In this document: one piece after another, positions 12,261-25,300 of the stretch | Numbering within the stretch: position 1 is the stretch's first letter | How the letters are laid out: each line of letters begins with the position of its first letter | Notes under the pieces: model-generated | Database searches by the model: none | What the model was told of the DNA's origin: nothing | What the model saw: the letters and a program-made list of their open reading frames with translations, nothing else | Translations under genes and position numbers: made by a program | From: Ricordea florida | Lineage: Eukaryota; Cnidaria; Anthozoa; Corallimorpharia; Ricordeidae | DNA: 64,000 nucleotides | Direction of reading: 5' to 3' | Assembly: GCA_949710005.1 (NCBI GenBank) | Contig: OX453276.1 | Span: 27,901,613 to 27,965,612 of the forward strand

Positions 12261-12415
12261 TAGACACAATTTGTTTAGAGTGGTTACTTTACCCACCAGT
12301 CAATAAATTGCGTTTTTTGGTTGCACAGCTTGTGTTTTCATTTTTTCACATTGTTACCCAAACACAGGGCTTAAAAATCTCATGTGACCTCCTTGTGACA
12401 GAGCATGACAAGGAG

Positions 12416-12721
12416 GTAGAATTGTACAATTAAACGAGACTTACCTGTAAGTTGAAGTCTGATGGAGATTCTACTGACTTGTCATTCGGGAACAAGTTGG
12501 TCACATCCCACCCTGTGGAAGATGCTGTTTGATGTAAAAGTATGGCATTTTTCCCTCCCAAATGAAGTTGTGTTTGGGCACACTTTGAATACTGAATCCT
12601 GGGTATGCTTCGCAATCTCATGTGACCACGTTATTCCCGCATGACAAGTCAGTAGAATCTCCATCAAACTTCAACTTACAGGTAAGTCTCGTGTAAGTCT
12701 CGTTTAATTGTACAATTCTAC
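12416..12721. repeat. Long hairpin at the 3' end of the DIRS-like element
   Basis: Left arm 12416-12507 starts gtagaattgtacaattaaac; the right arm 12619-12721 is its reverse complement with a few mismatches and an 11-bp tandem duplication (gtaagtctcgt). The loop is about 110 bp. It lies just after the recombinase gene. Confidence 0.85.
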
Positions 12722-13194
12722 TCTTTTTATGCAGAGTGTAGTTCAGTTTGAGCGTAAATTTCGTCGGTTTGCAAATTCTCTGTTGTATTTGGTAATTTTT
12801 CGCGGTCATCCTTAACAACTTTGTCTTCACCTTTCTTTCCCGGAGTTTTCCACAATTGTTTTTTCGCTTAGTTGTACGGCTGTTTTTCTCGGTTCGACCC
12901 CTCCACTCCAGGAAATTTTGTTAATAATAAATGAATTCGTAGCTAAGTACCTGTTTAATAGTTTAAATTGAAATTCTCGAGATTTTGTATCCGTATATAA
13001 GAACCTTGAATGGCAATTTATGTAAGCACGTACTCGAATATTGTCCCATAAATTTCACTTGTGCAGTTGCAGTGGTCTCACACCTTAATGATCGACTTTA
13101 AATGTGGTGCCATTAAGCCACCATCTACCACATCACATATCAAGGCTTGACTTTGTCCTTTCCTGATTAAATAGAATTTTGTTTGTTTCCTTGA
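12722..13194. other. No recognised feature
   Basis: AT-rich DNA between the DIRS hairpin and the LINE. No ORF with homology, tRNA or repeat border was recognised. Confidence 0.5.
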
Positions 13195-14302
13195 TTATAT
13201 CTTTGAGTACATTAACTTAACCGGCCCTATACATAAATATCGGAACCACAAATGTTTTATGATTTGTATACGACCCAGCACTGTCAGATTTCTCCAGTAC
13301 CAAAACTGCAGCTTTTCCTTAATAGATTTCAAAATTTCATTAAAATGTAGCTTTTTACAAAGGGTCTGATTGTACGTAAAGTGAACACCTAAGATCTTGA
13401 TAGCCTTCATAACGGTGATATCTCTGTCGGCTGAGGCTCTTAACGTTGGCATCACCAGTTTGTTGTTTCCCAAAGTCATTACTTCTGTTTTCTGGTAATT
13501 AACTTTTAGCCGAGAGCATGAGGTGAAGCTATTCACGGTTTCTAACAAAGCATTGAGGACATTGAGTGAAGTGTGATTCCTCAAAAAAGCAAATATCTCT
13601 AATTTGACTGTTTGATCTCACTATTATCCACTAGGATACCTTGAATTTCTTTATTAAGACATATTAATAGCTAGAATTTCTAAACAGATGATGAATAGAT
13701 ATGGAGACAATGGGTCTCCCTGTCTAACACCTTTAAGAACTTTAAATGGAGCTGTTGTAAAACCATTGTTCATTTATGTGCTGAGAATGTTTTCATAGAA
13801 GGTCTGTATCAAGCGAATCAAGGTTGGACCAAAATTGAAAACAAAGAGCGCTTTAAGCACGAAGGCACGATTCACTGAGCCAAAAGCCTTCTGGAAATCA
13901 ATAGCTACTAATAATCCTTGGATTTTATTCCTTTTTGTATATTCTAAGGTATCATCTATTGTTCTCACGGCATCCAGTATCGACTTTCCCTTAACATAGG
14001 CATTTTGATTGAAATGTATTATTTCAGGCAACACCTTCTGAAGTATTGTGGCCATTGCCTTTGAACCAATTTTCGTGTCAACATTAATCACTGGAATGAA
14101 ATTGGTCTCAAATTACTTATAAGTCATTTGTCTTTCCCTTTCTTTTCTATTAGCTTAATAACGGCCTATTTTTGAGTATTTGAGAGTTCACCAAAATCAT
14201 AAGAATAATTGAGACAATCAACAAGTAAATTTCCTAAGGAGTTTCAAAACGTTTTATAGAATTCAACAGTGAGGCCATCGTTACCGGGCGATTAATTAAC
14301 AA

Positions 14303-14308
14303 TTAGAC

Positions 14309-14341
<33 letters not shown>
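14303..14341. repeat. Short palindrome with GC-rich centre
   Basis: acaattagaccc and its reverse complement gggtctaattgt flank a centre rich in g and c. It directly abuts the MITE at 14345 and is one of several palindromes of this style in the window. Confidence 0.6.
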
Positions 14342-14342
<1 letters not shown>

Positions 14343-14344
14343 TG

Positions 14345-14536
14345 GTATCACCCAACTAGTCGGACAGAAAAAGCAATAATAAAGTTAGCAAATGCAAGTT
14401 GAAGAAAAATTTATTTGGGAATAAAACAAAAGAAAGCGCCACGAATTTCGCTACTTGAGGACTATTACTAATAGTCCTCTAGTAGCGTAGCCAATCAGAT
14501 TGCGGCATTTGCATTAGTCCACTAGTTGGGTGATAC
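14345..14536. mobile_element. Small MITE inside the LINE
   Basis: Terminal inverted repeats gtatcacccaactagt (14345-14360) and actagttgggtgatac (14521-14536) bound about 190 bp without coding capacity. An inner hairpin with ggactatta/taatagtcc lies at about 14458-14480. It sits between the endonuclease and RT parts of the LINE and so inserted after it. The target duplication is not clear. Confidence 0.65.
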
Positions 14537-15016
14537 TAATAGCTTAATAGCTGTCTTACTACTTGTATCATCTACCTCATCTTGGAAAATATCACTAATA
14601 TGCCAAAAATCCAGCCTCCTATGGATAAAGGGCTTCTTTTTTCTCCAGGTGTAGAGTTTGATTTTCGGATTTCGGATTCTCCATATATCTGTTAAGTCGT
14701 GATTTAAGCGTATGTCGTCCAATATTTTTAAATCTTCCTTCGCTTTAAGCACACCTCCAGAGCAATGAAGATCTGGATCACTAGACAACATTAAAATATC
14801 CTCCAATTATTATCCTTTGGTCCTGGCTAATAATAAAGTCATCTAATTTCTGTTGTAGGTCTATGAAAAAGGAGCACTGCTCTTGAGTTTTATTTGGTGC
14901 AGGATGAAGGTAAATACACATAGCTGGAGTCAAATGAAGGTAAGTGGATAGAGATGATAGCAAATGAATATGGAATACTGAATAATGGAATATTGAACAA
15001 TTTAAAGCGTCTTACG

Positions 15017-15289
15017 TAGTGGGGGACTCGTAGTGGGTATATACATGAAGCTTTTGCCACGTGGAAGGTCACGCAACCCAGATCGCCCGAGGAAGCCCGT
15101 GGAAAAGTTTGGTTCCCAACGGGGGAGCTTGGTAACCAACTTAAATTTACCCGCCAACGATTCCAGTTGAAGTTGGCTTTGCATCTCTCCACTGGACAAG
15201 TCTATCTTCTTCTTACTGTATTTTTGCGGCAGAAATGAGCAGGTATTGTACCCTTTTGGCGTAACTGCTACACGAATTTCTCCTCGCAT
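15017..15289 (-). CDS. Possible first coding exon, function unknown
   Basis: On the minus strand an ATG at 15289 opens a frame of about 90 codons with good amino-acid variety (MRGEIRVAVTPKGYNTCSF start). It runs into a strong donor-like ctac/gtaaga at about 15017. The reading frame stops soon after the donor, which fits an exon end. I recognise no domain. It lies just upstream of the LINE in the same orientation but does not look like LINE ORF1. It may be an exon of a disrupted host gene or a transposon fragment. Confidence 0.3.
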
Positions 15290-15576
15290 ACTGTTTATAA
15301 ATGAATTTATTAATTGTAAATAGTGGTGAGTAGTTGAGTGGCTTTTTACTTAGTCCGACTACTAGAGATGTACATAATGTAGTAGCTTGAGAGTTTCTTG
15401 AGAAGTACGAACTCCTTACGTTGCAGATTCACCATAAAGCACGAATTAGTTTTGTTTTCCTTGATGAGTACGGGATTCGGCTGAAAAAAGCAGAGACCTC
15501 TTCGTTTTTCCTTGAGTCGAGAATACAGCATTAACTTGGAGCAAACCCGTTCGTTCTTCCGCGAAGTATAATCACT

Positions 15577-15703
15577 GTTGTGGTTCAATTTTACCCTTGG
15601 TTTGAATTTTATTTCCTTTGTTTTAAACTCATTATCCTACATGTCCATACCCAAAAACAATGGAAAGGAAAATTTAACATTAGGATAAAATTGAACCTCA
15701 ACA
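15577..15703. mobile_element. Fold-back MITE, copy 1
   Basis: Arms ttgtggttcaattttaccc... and ...ggataaaattgaacctcaa pair imperfectly across 127 bp. A second copy is at 15891-16023. Confidence 0.65.
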
Positions 15704-15890
15704 AATGATTTGTTTATTCCATATTCAATTGTAATAAACTAGTTAATTATAGAAGTTGGAACATGTTCATCCGAAATGATGGGAGAAGTGGTTTTAAATT
15801 CAAGACCCAAAACTATGGTGGTTCTGTTAATATAGTTTATGAAAAATTGTGTGAAGAATGTGTGGTGCGATGCGAAATGTTGTACTGTAC

Positions 15891-16023
15891 ATGTTGTGGT
15901 TTAATTTTATCCTTGGTTTAAATTTTATTTTTCTTTGTTTCAAATTAATTATCAGACATTACCATACCAAAAAAAACAAAGGAAAATAAAATTTACAGCA
16001 AGGAAAGATTGAATCACAACATA
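15891..16023. mobile_element. Fold-back MITE, copy 2
   Basis: Same palindromic family as 15577-15703, with arms beginning atgttgtggtttaatttta and ending gattgaatcacaacat. The copies differ by many substitutions. Confidence 0.65.
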
Positions 16024-16027
16024 CATG

Positions 16028-16226
16028 TAACAGGGTTTTCAATACGAATTGTAGCAGCAGGAGAATTGTGTAAAGTAACAGGAGAATATTCTGAAAGTGC
16101 TCCACTTCTGAATTTAAAACTAGCTCAGGCCACCTAACTTTTACTGCAGAATTACTCATAGTAGCTGGAGAATTCTTCATAGTAGCCAGAGAATTTTCCG
16201 ATCTCCGATGCCTAATTAACACCCTG
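16028..16226 (-). repeat. Dispersed repeat with agtagctggagaattcttc units, copy A
   Basis: Starts cagggttttcaatacgaattgt and ends cctaattaacaccctgatg. Related copies are at 24097-24315, 31640-31935 (opposite orientation, interrupted) and 35040-35203. Each contains one to three units of a 19-21-bp sequence with gagaattct. Opposite-strand reading gives an ORF that is low-complexity and not a gene. Class (SINE or MITE) not determined. Confidence 0.7.
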
Positions 16227-16328
16227 ATGTAAGCATTGACCAACCACAGCTCAAGGATCCCTGTAATTACCCTACAAGTATTTTATTCTCCAGTATTTTT
16301 AAGTAGTGATACTATATCTTTTTTGTAG

Positions 16329-19300
16329 GTTGTATCAAGGCAAGAATTATGTCATCAAAAATAACAAGCGAGCAATTTTCTTTTTTGAAAAACTAGGATT
16401 CCCTTCAGGACACTTTTCACAGGTTTGTTAGATTAGTTTAAGGCCCTAAGGTTTTTGTGCTGGCTTTGATTTTTTGCTTTAGTCAGTGAACAGAAGAGCC
16501 ATAATTAAAATTTAAGTAATGTTAACCAAGTATAAATATGTATATGAATTTTGCATGTTTTGATTGGCCCCCTTTGCTCACAACGTTGCTGGGGCAGAAG
16601 TAAAAATGGCATCTTGTTTGTTTATCCAACTCTGTACTACAGAATGCTTGATTTAATGAATCCCCTCACCTTTACTGCACTTTTAGGTGTTAAGCACACA
16701 TGTCAATGCTTTGCTGAACACAAGAGGAGGAATGCTGGTGTTTGGTGTCTCGTCTTCAGGTAATGTTTGATTGGCAATAAATAATTTAATAATAATAAAT
16801 ATAAAATTAAATAACTAACCTAGCTTGCTTGGCCTTTACCAGAGAATAATGGCCCTCAGTCATTTTTGTACCAACCTCCATTTACATGTAGTTGGTTGCA
16901 CTCAGTCCATCCTGCCATAATCTTGGGCCAAAGTGACAATTTCAGTCTGGCCCTCATGCTCAGTTAATTAGAAATTAATGCTTTGATTGTCTACCACCAA
17001 AGAACGAAGCACGATATAATCTTCGCAGCCATTGCCCTTTTGCCCTCCCGAATTTGAAAACAAATAGAACCAAAAACACCTTTGTGTACGCAATGGCCCG
17101 AAATACGATCCAATCATAGGTTAGTTTTTAGTTTTATACGACAGATTTTCAAATTGATTGGCTGCCAGTATGAATGGATCTTGATGATGTATATATATTG
17201 TCTTAATATTTTTATCGTTTCCTTATTATTTTTAATATTTTTATTTAGTATTCATATAAACATAATTCATGTAAATAGTGCTAGATTCAAATTGTTATGT
17301 AAAAGTTGTACAAATTGCTTAAATCAGCCTCTAGGCTGCGATATGATTCTTAGTAAACTATCTATCTATCTGTCTCCACTAGTTGACTTGCAGTATCTTG
17401 GCTATTCACGTCTTTAGGATGGTTGTCAAATTGATTCCATGCCCCTGAGGGTAGTAACAGATATAAAATAAATTATACCTCAATGCTTGATCATGTCTCA
17501 GGACTTATGGTGTATGTCACACCCTAGCCACCCCTCCCCCCTCCCTTGGCAAAGAGTTGTACTTTATCTCCAAGAACAGTTTGTTAACTGATCTGTTACA
17601 GGAAAAATTGTGGGATGCAAGGTCCATGGCAGGGAGCAAGAAGATTTGTATAAATTGGCTCTGGATAATGAGATAAGATCAACAAGACCAATAGTGTCAC
17701 CAAGTTTATGCAGGTAGGATACAACTGAAATTTAATGGCTTTGCACTAAACATTAATATTTGTGATGACATTTATTTGTGATTTGTGTACCTAGCAAATA
17801 TGCTAGTCTTGCAATTATTGTCTGAGAACAAATGACATTATCAATTCCTAATAGTATCCAGTGTATGTTGTACATACAAAAATTTCAACATGTTGATTCG
17901 CTGGGAACACATCAATTATTAATACCATACTGTAGATAGTTGTAATTGAGTGCATAATGTTGAAACTGAGTGCAGAAGTTTGAGATTGCATTTTTGCAAA
18001 ATGTAACTGTATTAGTTTAACATGATCAACTATTTTCTATAATTGCAGTTTGGAATGAATGAGCTGTTGTCCCTTTTTTAAGGACAACAAATTGAGAAGT
18101 TTACTTGTGCTTCTTAACAATTATTATTGCACTCGAGAATATTTGATGCCCTGAAGTTTTTCTGAAATCATTTGAATACCTACATATAGTCAGGCCTTCT
18201 GATAGGGTGCGATAAAAAATTGCAAATTATGCGAAATTTGCAGGGCAGATTATGCGATTACAGAGGCCAATTGTGCAATAAATAATGAAGATTATGCGAT
18301 TGTTTTCTGAGCAATTTTAAGCTTGTTTTATAAGGTTTAAGGATAAGAAAAACACTTTTTTGCTGCTCTTAAGACATTTTGAATGCGTTTCTGCTTTATA
18401 TGAAACAATTTTATTGTGCAAAACACAAAGCTTAACTCAACCTCGTTCCCAGGGTACACTCCTACTCGGCCCCCGATTAGGAGAGGACCCTGGGAACGAG
18501 GTTGAGCTAAACTGAAACACGATGCTGACGTTCGTCGGCACACGTGCAGTGCAAACCTAACATTGTCTGCGACAAAAAAAATGCAAGAATACTCAACGCA
18601 TCAGCGAAATATTCCCAACTAGCACTGCCTTACGTTGTGGAGTATATTCCCTTTTCGAGTGATTTTTTAGACCAAGTAGAACCTGAGATAATTAAATGTC
18701 TTAGTGATCTGTTCAATTCATGGCGCCGCATAATTAGTTGAAGGCGATAAAAATATAATTGTCAGCACGCGTGTAAACAAAACACTGACAAGGATCAGGA
18801 GCCCTGGATCAGGGTAATGGGCTCATGCAAGGATAGAAATAATACCAAAATACTCGACGCATCCCGTTTCAAGCGATTTCTAAGACCCGGAAGATCCCGA
18901 GATATTGTTTCTTGAGGAAATTGCGAACCGAATTTTACAAGTTTCTTCAATTCTCAATGGTTTTAGGTGACTCTGAAAACTTGCTAATAGCACGCTGAAA
19001 AGTATTTTGTTAAGCAAAAACAATGAATAAAGTTTTCTTCGATTATAATAATTATAGAAGGCTAACTGACTCAATAAGTTTTAAAAACATGTATTATTTA
19101 CGATAAGTGTTTCCACGACTCAATTACGAGAAATATGAGTTCAATTAAAAAATGACTGAAAGGCTCAGAGCAATTTTAAAAGCGCTCCATCTCTTCAAAT
19201 TTTGTGAGTTCTCTAACTATTTTGCATAACTTTCTTTTGTTTTTGTGTGCGGGTTATCTACAAGTGCGTGTAATCTGACGATTCGTTTTTTTCCTTTTGG

Positions 19301-22300
19301 CAAAAATCACCCATGGGGTTAATCCGCCTTGCGGGTAAACGGCCGGAAATTACAGCCATTCAGATTGGCTAATCTGAAAAAGGGGCGTGTTTGTGTTACA
19401 CCAATAGGCGACTCTTTAAGAATGATTATTGTGGGGATAGTTTCTAAAGAAACTGGTGCTGCGTCGGTGGGAAATTGAAACACAAGAAATTGGATAAATC
19501 AAACAAGTTGATTAAGTAAGTTATACCACCGTAAGGTGAATGGGAGGTGCTGACGTTTTGAGCGTTAGCCCTTCGTCGGAGCGAATGAGAGGATTGTGGG
19601 TTACGTTCAATTTATATAGAGAAGTATGGAGCCATCCTATTGGTGGAACCATAGCATTGTGTGGATGGAAGTGAATAAATTAGATCAAATGAATGAGAAA
19701 CGTTCGTTGATACCGTGGGGATTAAGAGAACCGAGTTGGAAGATAAACTTCTGTTCTAGGTTTTTACGGCTTTCCGTATTGCCCTGATGCACGGAAAGTC
19801 CACATACCGCCATGTTGTGAGTTGAGTGGTTAGGTAGATTAAAGTGTCGCGCTACAGGTTTCGATGCATCTTTATCATTTCGTTAGACGTCACGCAGATG
19901 TTCGCGGAAACGGTTACCTAATCTTCTTCCAGTCTCGCCGATATATATCTTCTTGCATAAGGTGCATTTTATGCGATAGATAACATTGGCGGAAGTGCAT
20001 GTGAAACGGTCGGTGATTTTAAACGATCGTTTAGGTCCTGCTATTTTGTTTGTGTTGTGGACGAAAGGGCAAGTTTTGCATCTTTTGCGTGTGCAGTTGA
20101 AAGTGCCGGGTGATTCGTTTGATTTTAGTGTACTTCTAACTAAAAAATCGCTTACGTTTTTGTTACGTTTGAATGAAATGAGTGGTGGTAGTGAGAAGAT
20201 GCTGCCTGTTTCGTTGTCATTCTGAAGTAACTTGAAGTTCTTCAGAATGATGTTCTTGACAGGTAGGTTGAGTGGGTGAAAAGTGAGTGTGAACGGTATT
20301 CTGTGGTTCTCTTCCTTTTGTGACGTTTGTGGTGCTGAGTGTTGGTCAGTTGTTTGAGCGCGCTGTTGAGCTGTCTTCACAACTGAATCAGGGTAGCCAC
20401 GGTTCTTGAAGAACTGAAGCATTTCTTCTGATTTGCTGGAGAAGTCCAACTCATCACTACATAAACGTCGAAGTCTGAGGAATTGAGAATATGGAATGGA
20501 ATTTTTAACATGGGTGGGGTGAGAAGACGAGTGCAATAAATAACTATGGGAGTCTGTAGGTTTGTAGTACACACTAGTTGATAGGCCGTTGTTGTGGATT
20601 GAAACGTTGATATCGAGAAAAGCTATTGAGGTTTCTGAAATTTGCCAAGTATATTTCAATGCTGGGTGGAACGAATTGACAGAATTAATGAAATTCTCAA
20701 GTTCTTCCCTGGTGGATGAAGTTGCGCCAACGCAGTCATCAATGTAGCGGCGATATAGTTAGGGTTAGGTCCATTGTATTGGCGGAAAAATTGATTTTCA
20801 ATGTAGCCTACGAAGAGATTGGCATAGCTAGGTCCCATTTTAGTGCCCATATAGCGACACCATTAATTTGTTGGTAGTAGTTGTTGGAGAATGAGAAACA
20901 GTTGAGAGTTGAAACTAGTTCGACGAGGCGAAGTAATGTTTCTGAACTGGGCTCTTTAGTAGAGCGTTGGTTGAAATAAAATTTGAGTGCTAGAAGTCCT
21001 TCGTTGTTCAGTATGACAGTGTATAGAGAAGTGATGTCCATGGTGAAAATAAACTTGTTTTCGCCGGAGAAGTTGAAGTCGCGGAAGATTTTTAGTGCGT
21101 GGTTGGTGTCTTTAATGTAGGATGGTAAAGATTTGACAATGGGTACCATGATTTTGTCTAAATAGCTGGAGATAAGTTCAGTTAAGTTAAGTGAAGAATG
21201 AGACTCGTACCAGGTCCTTGACATTCAAAATAACGCCTTAACTTCAAATGAATACGAAATCGAAGGTGAAAAGTTCTTGTTAGCCTTTTTCCAAGGTAAA
21301 TCATCTTACAAATGGCGTATTTTTGCAGAAATTCCAAAGAAACTTGTTGAGTCATGCTTTATTTTATGGATGTTGTGCGTTATTTTTTTAATTATGCGAT
21401 TTTTCGTGAATTGTGCGATCGGATGCGATTTGAGGTCGATTGTGCGAAATCGCACCATCGCGTAATACCGGAAGGCATGTATAGTATAACTGTTTCTTAT
21501 CCATTATTTTTGGTCAAAAAAGGCAAAGACGCACACGAGCCTTTAAGGCCCACACGGCCTGAGTTCATCCCGGTTTCGATAGCATGAAGCACATGGGAGT
21601 ATTATTACTCCCCCCTGGATGGGAGGCTAGTCCATCGCAGGGTCACCCCCAGCACTGTATCGCCAGTACCCATTTATACACCTGGGTGGATAGAGACGTA
21701 ATTAGCATAATTGTGGCGTAAAGTTTCTTGTCTAAGGAAACAACACAGTGCCAGCACCATGGCTCAAACTCCAAACCTTGGTAGTCCGACATGCTAACCA
21801 CTACACCTGTGACCTTGTGGAGGCACGGTTGTGCCTGGTGCTGCCTTTTGTCCTGGTGCTGGTGCTGGTGTTGGTGCTGGTGCTTCTTGTGCTGCTTTTT
21901 GTCCTGGTGCTCCTTTTTGGTGCTGCTTTCTAACAGTTTTCTTCATGATACCCAACCATGCAGTGACTGCTTTTTCAAGTAGCAAGAATCCATGTTTGAG
22001 TGTTTTGGATTTATTGACACCTCTGGCACTGCATTTTAGGTTTGCTGTTCACCCTCTTACAAATGCTCCCCTGTTTGTATTGGAGATCAAGATTGGTGCT
22101 GGTGCAGTTGGCGAGATGTACATGAATTCCTCTGAAAAGGTAAGCAGTCTTGCCCTCCAACTCCAGGAAGTGTCGTGTATTAAAGTGGTTGAAGATATTA
22201 CCCCTACATGTATCACTCCCAATAGTTACTGCATACTTTGAGATCTTCAATTGCTATCTGACCAATGGTGAGAATATTCAATATTAGTATAAATACTCAG

Positions 22301-25300
22301 GTGATTATGCAAAATCGCGTGCTCTGATTGGTTCGCTAATCTCGGATTATCAGCCGATAATCACCTCGACGAACAAAATGGCTGCCAGTCGTTTGCGCGC
22401 TTTTGATGAAATAGTCACCTGTGTATTCATACTAAAACAATTATTCGCCTCAGGCTCAGTGATTATCGGCGAATATTCACCAATAATCACATCGCCTTCG
22501 GCGAATAATTGTTAAATAATATTATGAAACTTATTTAACCCTTCGACTTAGTCACAATATCAATATTCATTTTCTCCTAACTGTTCTCATAAAAAAAATT
22601 ATATTTGTTATGGTACTGGTGAGGAGAATTTGTCTAAATATCAGTAGTCAATTCTTTTTTGATTATCATTTTAATTCTCATAACATGAATGGTTGATGAG
22701 CAGTGAATATTGTAATGAGAAATTGGATGCTGGTCACTATTGGGACTTAAATAGTTATTACTGGCAGAAGTATTTTGAAAGCCATTATAAACTAAGAATA
22801 ATAAATATTGTTTTAGTATTGTATTATACCAATGAAGCAACCAGGGATTAGGAAGAAAAACTGGCAAATGAGTGTGTGGCCCCTGTCATTGGAAAGTTAT
22901 GGGCCATTTATAAAAAGTTTGGGCCATTATAGGGTAATTAAATGGGCCAGGAAAAATTTCAACAAATGTTATGTAATTCTTTATTCCTTGTATTTTTTCG
23001 AAGGCATGTTAACTTTAAACAATTGAGGGTAATGGAAGATGCAAATAATATATTCAAAGAATGCGGAAACACTGAAAGCACATGAAACTCTGAGCAAGAG
23101 CCTTGTTTGCAAGTAAAGTTTGAGTTGAGGATCTGGGGACAAAAGTGAAGCAATCGCGAATCATTTATTCATCATTAAACTGAAAATTTTACAAATTAAA
23201 ATCCTTTTCACAACGTAGTGTATATTTTACCAGCTGTTTCGTGGCTCGGCGCATCACAGGCCCAGTAAGTTCTTTTTTTTTTAATGTCCCATACATGCAT
23301 ATCGCGCACAGCCTTCGTAATCCCTGAGCAACCTCAAAGGCATCAAAGTGACAGTGAAACTTAATTTCACAAGTGGGGTGTTACTCGTTAGCAAAACTCA
23401 CAAGTTCGCACAAAGCCTTTCCCAGAATGCCTGGCACTATCCACCTTGGAGGAGATGAATAGTGTTCAATATCCAGGGAGTAGTGATCCAATCAGATTAG
23501 TTGTAGTAATAAGTTTCTTTTCTTTCTTGGTTTATCCTGAATTTAAACCAATCATGAAGGAACCGTGTTATAATAGTTTAGACGCTCCACTGTTCTGGAA
23601 CTACCTTAAAGCTTGTACTATTTGCATTTACGTAGCCGAAGCCCTCAATCTGGCAAATGCGTCAGCTAGGTTAATACAATACATTATTACAACTAGCTCG
23701 ATTGGTTTATGGGCAGGACTATCTCTCCACAAGGTGTGCTTCTAAGCAGCCTTAGAAAAGTTCATAGTCAAATGTAGAACTTTTGAATGGACAAGTGTTT
23801 AAAATAATTTATTCATTTTATTTATTCCTACAGGTGTATGTGATGAGACGGGGGAAATTATTTGGACCCCTTATTCCTCAAGAAATAAAGGAACTTGCTA
23901 TTGCTAAATACAAAGAGGTAATAATTCCTGTGTTGTCTATTATGTGGCAGGTTCTGCAAGTGGGCAATATGAGGTGAATACTGAGTTCTGATTGGCTATA
24001 CAAGTGGGCAAGTTGGGCCCATCTTGCCTGCTTGGGATTCCTGCGATGTCCCACAGAATAAAACAGAGCAAAATGGGCATATAATAAACCCTTTATCAGT
24101 GTTTTCAATAAGAACTGTAGTAGCAGGAGAATTGTGTAAAGTAACAGGAGAATATTCTGAAAGCGCTCCATGTCTGAATTTAAAACTTGCTCAGACCATC
24201 TAAATTTTACCAGGGAATTCTTCGTAGTAGCTGGAGAATTCTTCGTAGTAGCTGGAGAATTCTTCATACTGTAGTAGCTGGAGAATTCTCCCGTCTCTGA
24301 TACCTAATGAACACCCGCTTCATTGACCAACCTCATTCCGTCAAGGTGGCTGCATATTGGCAGAGTTTTTTTTGTCCACTTTTACTAATGGATATGCAAA
24401 AGCATCCATGAGTTTGCAGGTAATTTCTATGCAAATGATCACTCACTTATTAGCCTATCACCAGGTGGATAGAAAAGCAAGTGAATCACAACACAGGTTA
24501 GAAAGTTGTAGCAGGCATAACCCGGCTGATCGGCACTCTGCCATTTCTTGGTTATATCTGTCTTTCACACGGTCCTGAGTTCCTTTCTCAGCATGAGAGG
24601 ATATAGGGCCTAGGTTGTATCTAATGCAGAGTTATGCGCCTATCAATGTTAAGCCGGGGGCGAGTCAAGGCATGGGGTGGGGATTTGACATTTTTGAAAA
24701 ATTTGCCGTCAAATTCCCTGTCAAATGCAATCAAATTTCCCCACCCCGGGCTGCACATCGCTGTTAAATATCCCAAGGCTGGCAAAGAAAGATTCAAATA
24801 TTCCATCCCCGGGAGAACAAGGTCAGTCAAATGCCCTACCCCAGGGCCAACAAAGACAATCAAATCCCCACCCCATGCCCTTACTCCCCCCCTCCCCGCC
24901 AGCTTAACATTGATATGTGCATTACGTCAAAAAGACTTGTTGAACCCTGAATTATACCTAATCAAAGGAAATTTTTTTTTGACAACACAACACCAAACAG
25001 GAGTCAATAAAATACTGTTTGGTGTTTAATTCAATAAACCTCTTGCATTTGTGGAAGGAGAAAATTCCAGGCCTTCAGATGGTAACATGCAAGTATTAAG
25101 TTGAGCTGGGTCTGGGGAGAGGGGGAAAACAAGCACCAGCTCCCTTCACTTTTTCCCCACTCACCCTGATACTCACCTTTACCATCTGGGGGCCTGGGAC
25201 AAGTCAAAGGCACATATACATAACATTTTGTACCAATTAGTTAACTTCTCAGGAACCGGCCCTAGAAAGCTACAGTAATACAGCACAAATGACATACAAC

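Larger units (their letters stand above)
9840..12721 (+). mobile_element. DIRS-like tyrosine-recombinase retroelement, RT deleted
   Basis: A Gag-like ORF region (10066-11079) is followed almost at once by a tyrosine recombinase (11370-12260). The reverse transcriptase and RNase H that DIRS elements carry between or over these genes are missing, so about 2 kb or more was lost near 11080-11200. A left-end motif acatacccaggattcagt (about 9844-9861) recurs inverted at about 12591-12609, as expected for DIRS inverted ends. The right end is a long hairpin (12416-12721). The outer limits are approximate. Non-autonomous now. Confidence 0.7.
13195..14975 (-). mobile_element. Degenerate L1/Tx1-like LINE (endonuclease and RT fragments)
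   Basis: Read on the minus strand, 14975-14540 gives APE-type endonuclease pieces (IIIGGYFNVV; later LTDIWRIRNPKIKLYTW and RRLDFWHISD). Then 14091-13774 gives RT fingers/palm (NAYVKGKSILD, AIDFQKAFGSV), about 13740-13680 gives a [14 protein letters not shown] block, and 13584-13195 gives the thumb side (KVNYQKTEVMTLG). Block A has Gly for Asp in AFDS, and the FADD region near 13590 has lost its catalytic Asp pair. Several frame breaks are present, so it is dead. It appears 5'-truncated at about 14975. L1/Tx1 assignment is by motif style and is moderate. Confidence 0.7.
18190..21478. mobile_element. DNA-transposon-like frame around nested elements
   Basis: Left end caggccttctgatagggtgcgat (about 18192-18214) pairs with the inverse of gcaccatcgcgtaataccggaaggcatg (about 21451-21477). 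Both flanks carry tatagt, a possible target duplication. Repeated ttatgcgatt words lie just inside each end, as in subterminal repeats. A Penelope element, a palindrome and unrecognised DNA fill the interior. No transposase was recognised. It sits in intron 3 of the AlbA_2-like gene. Confidence 0.5.

Noticed and set aside
21748..21985. Val/Leu- and Ala/Pro-rich ORFs on both strands
   Set aside because: Translation of a GGTGCT-type hexamer repeat.
24634..25029. 131-codon ORF and overlapping frames
   Set aside because: Mostly the GC-rich MITE at 24648-24909; no motif.
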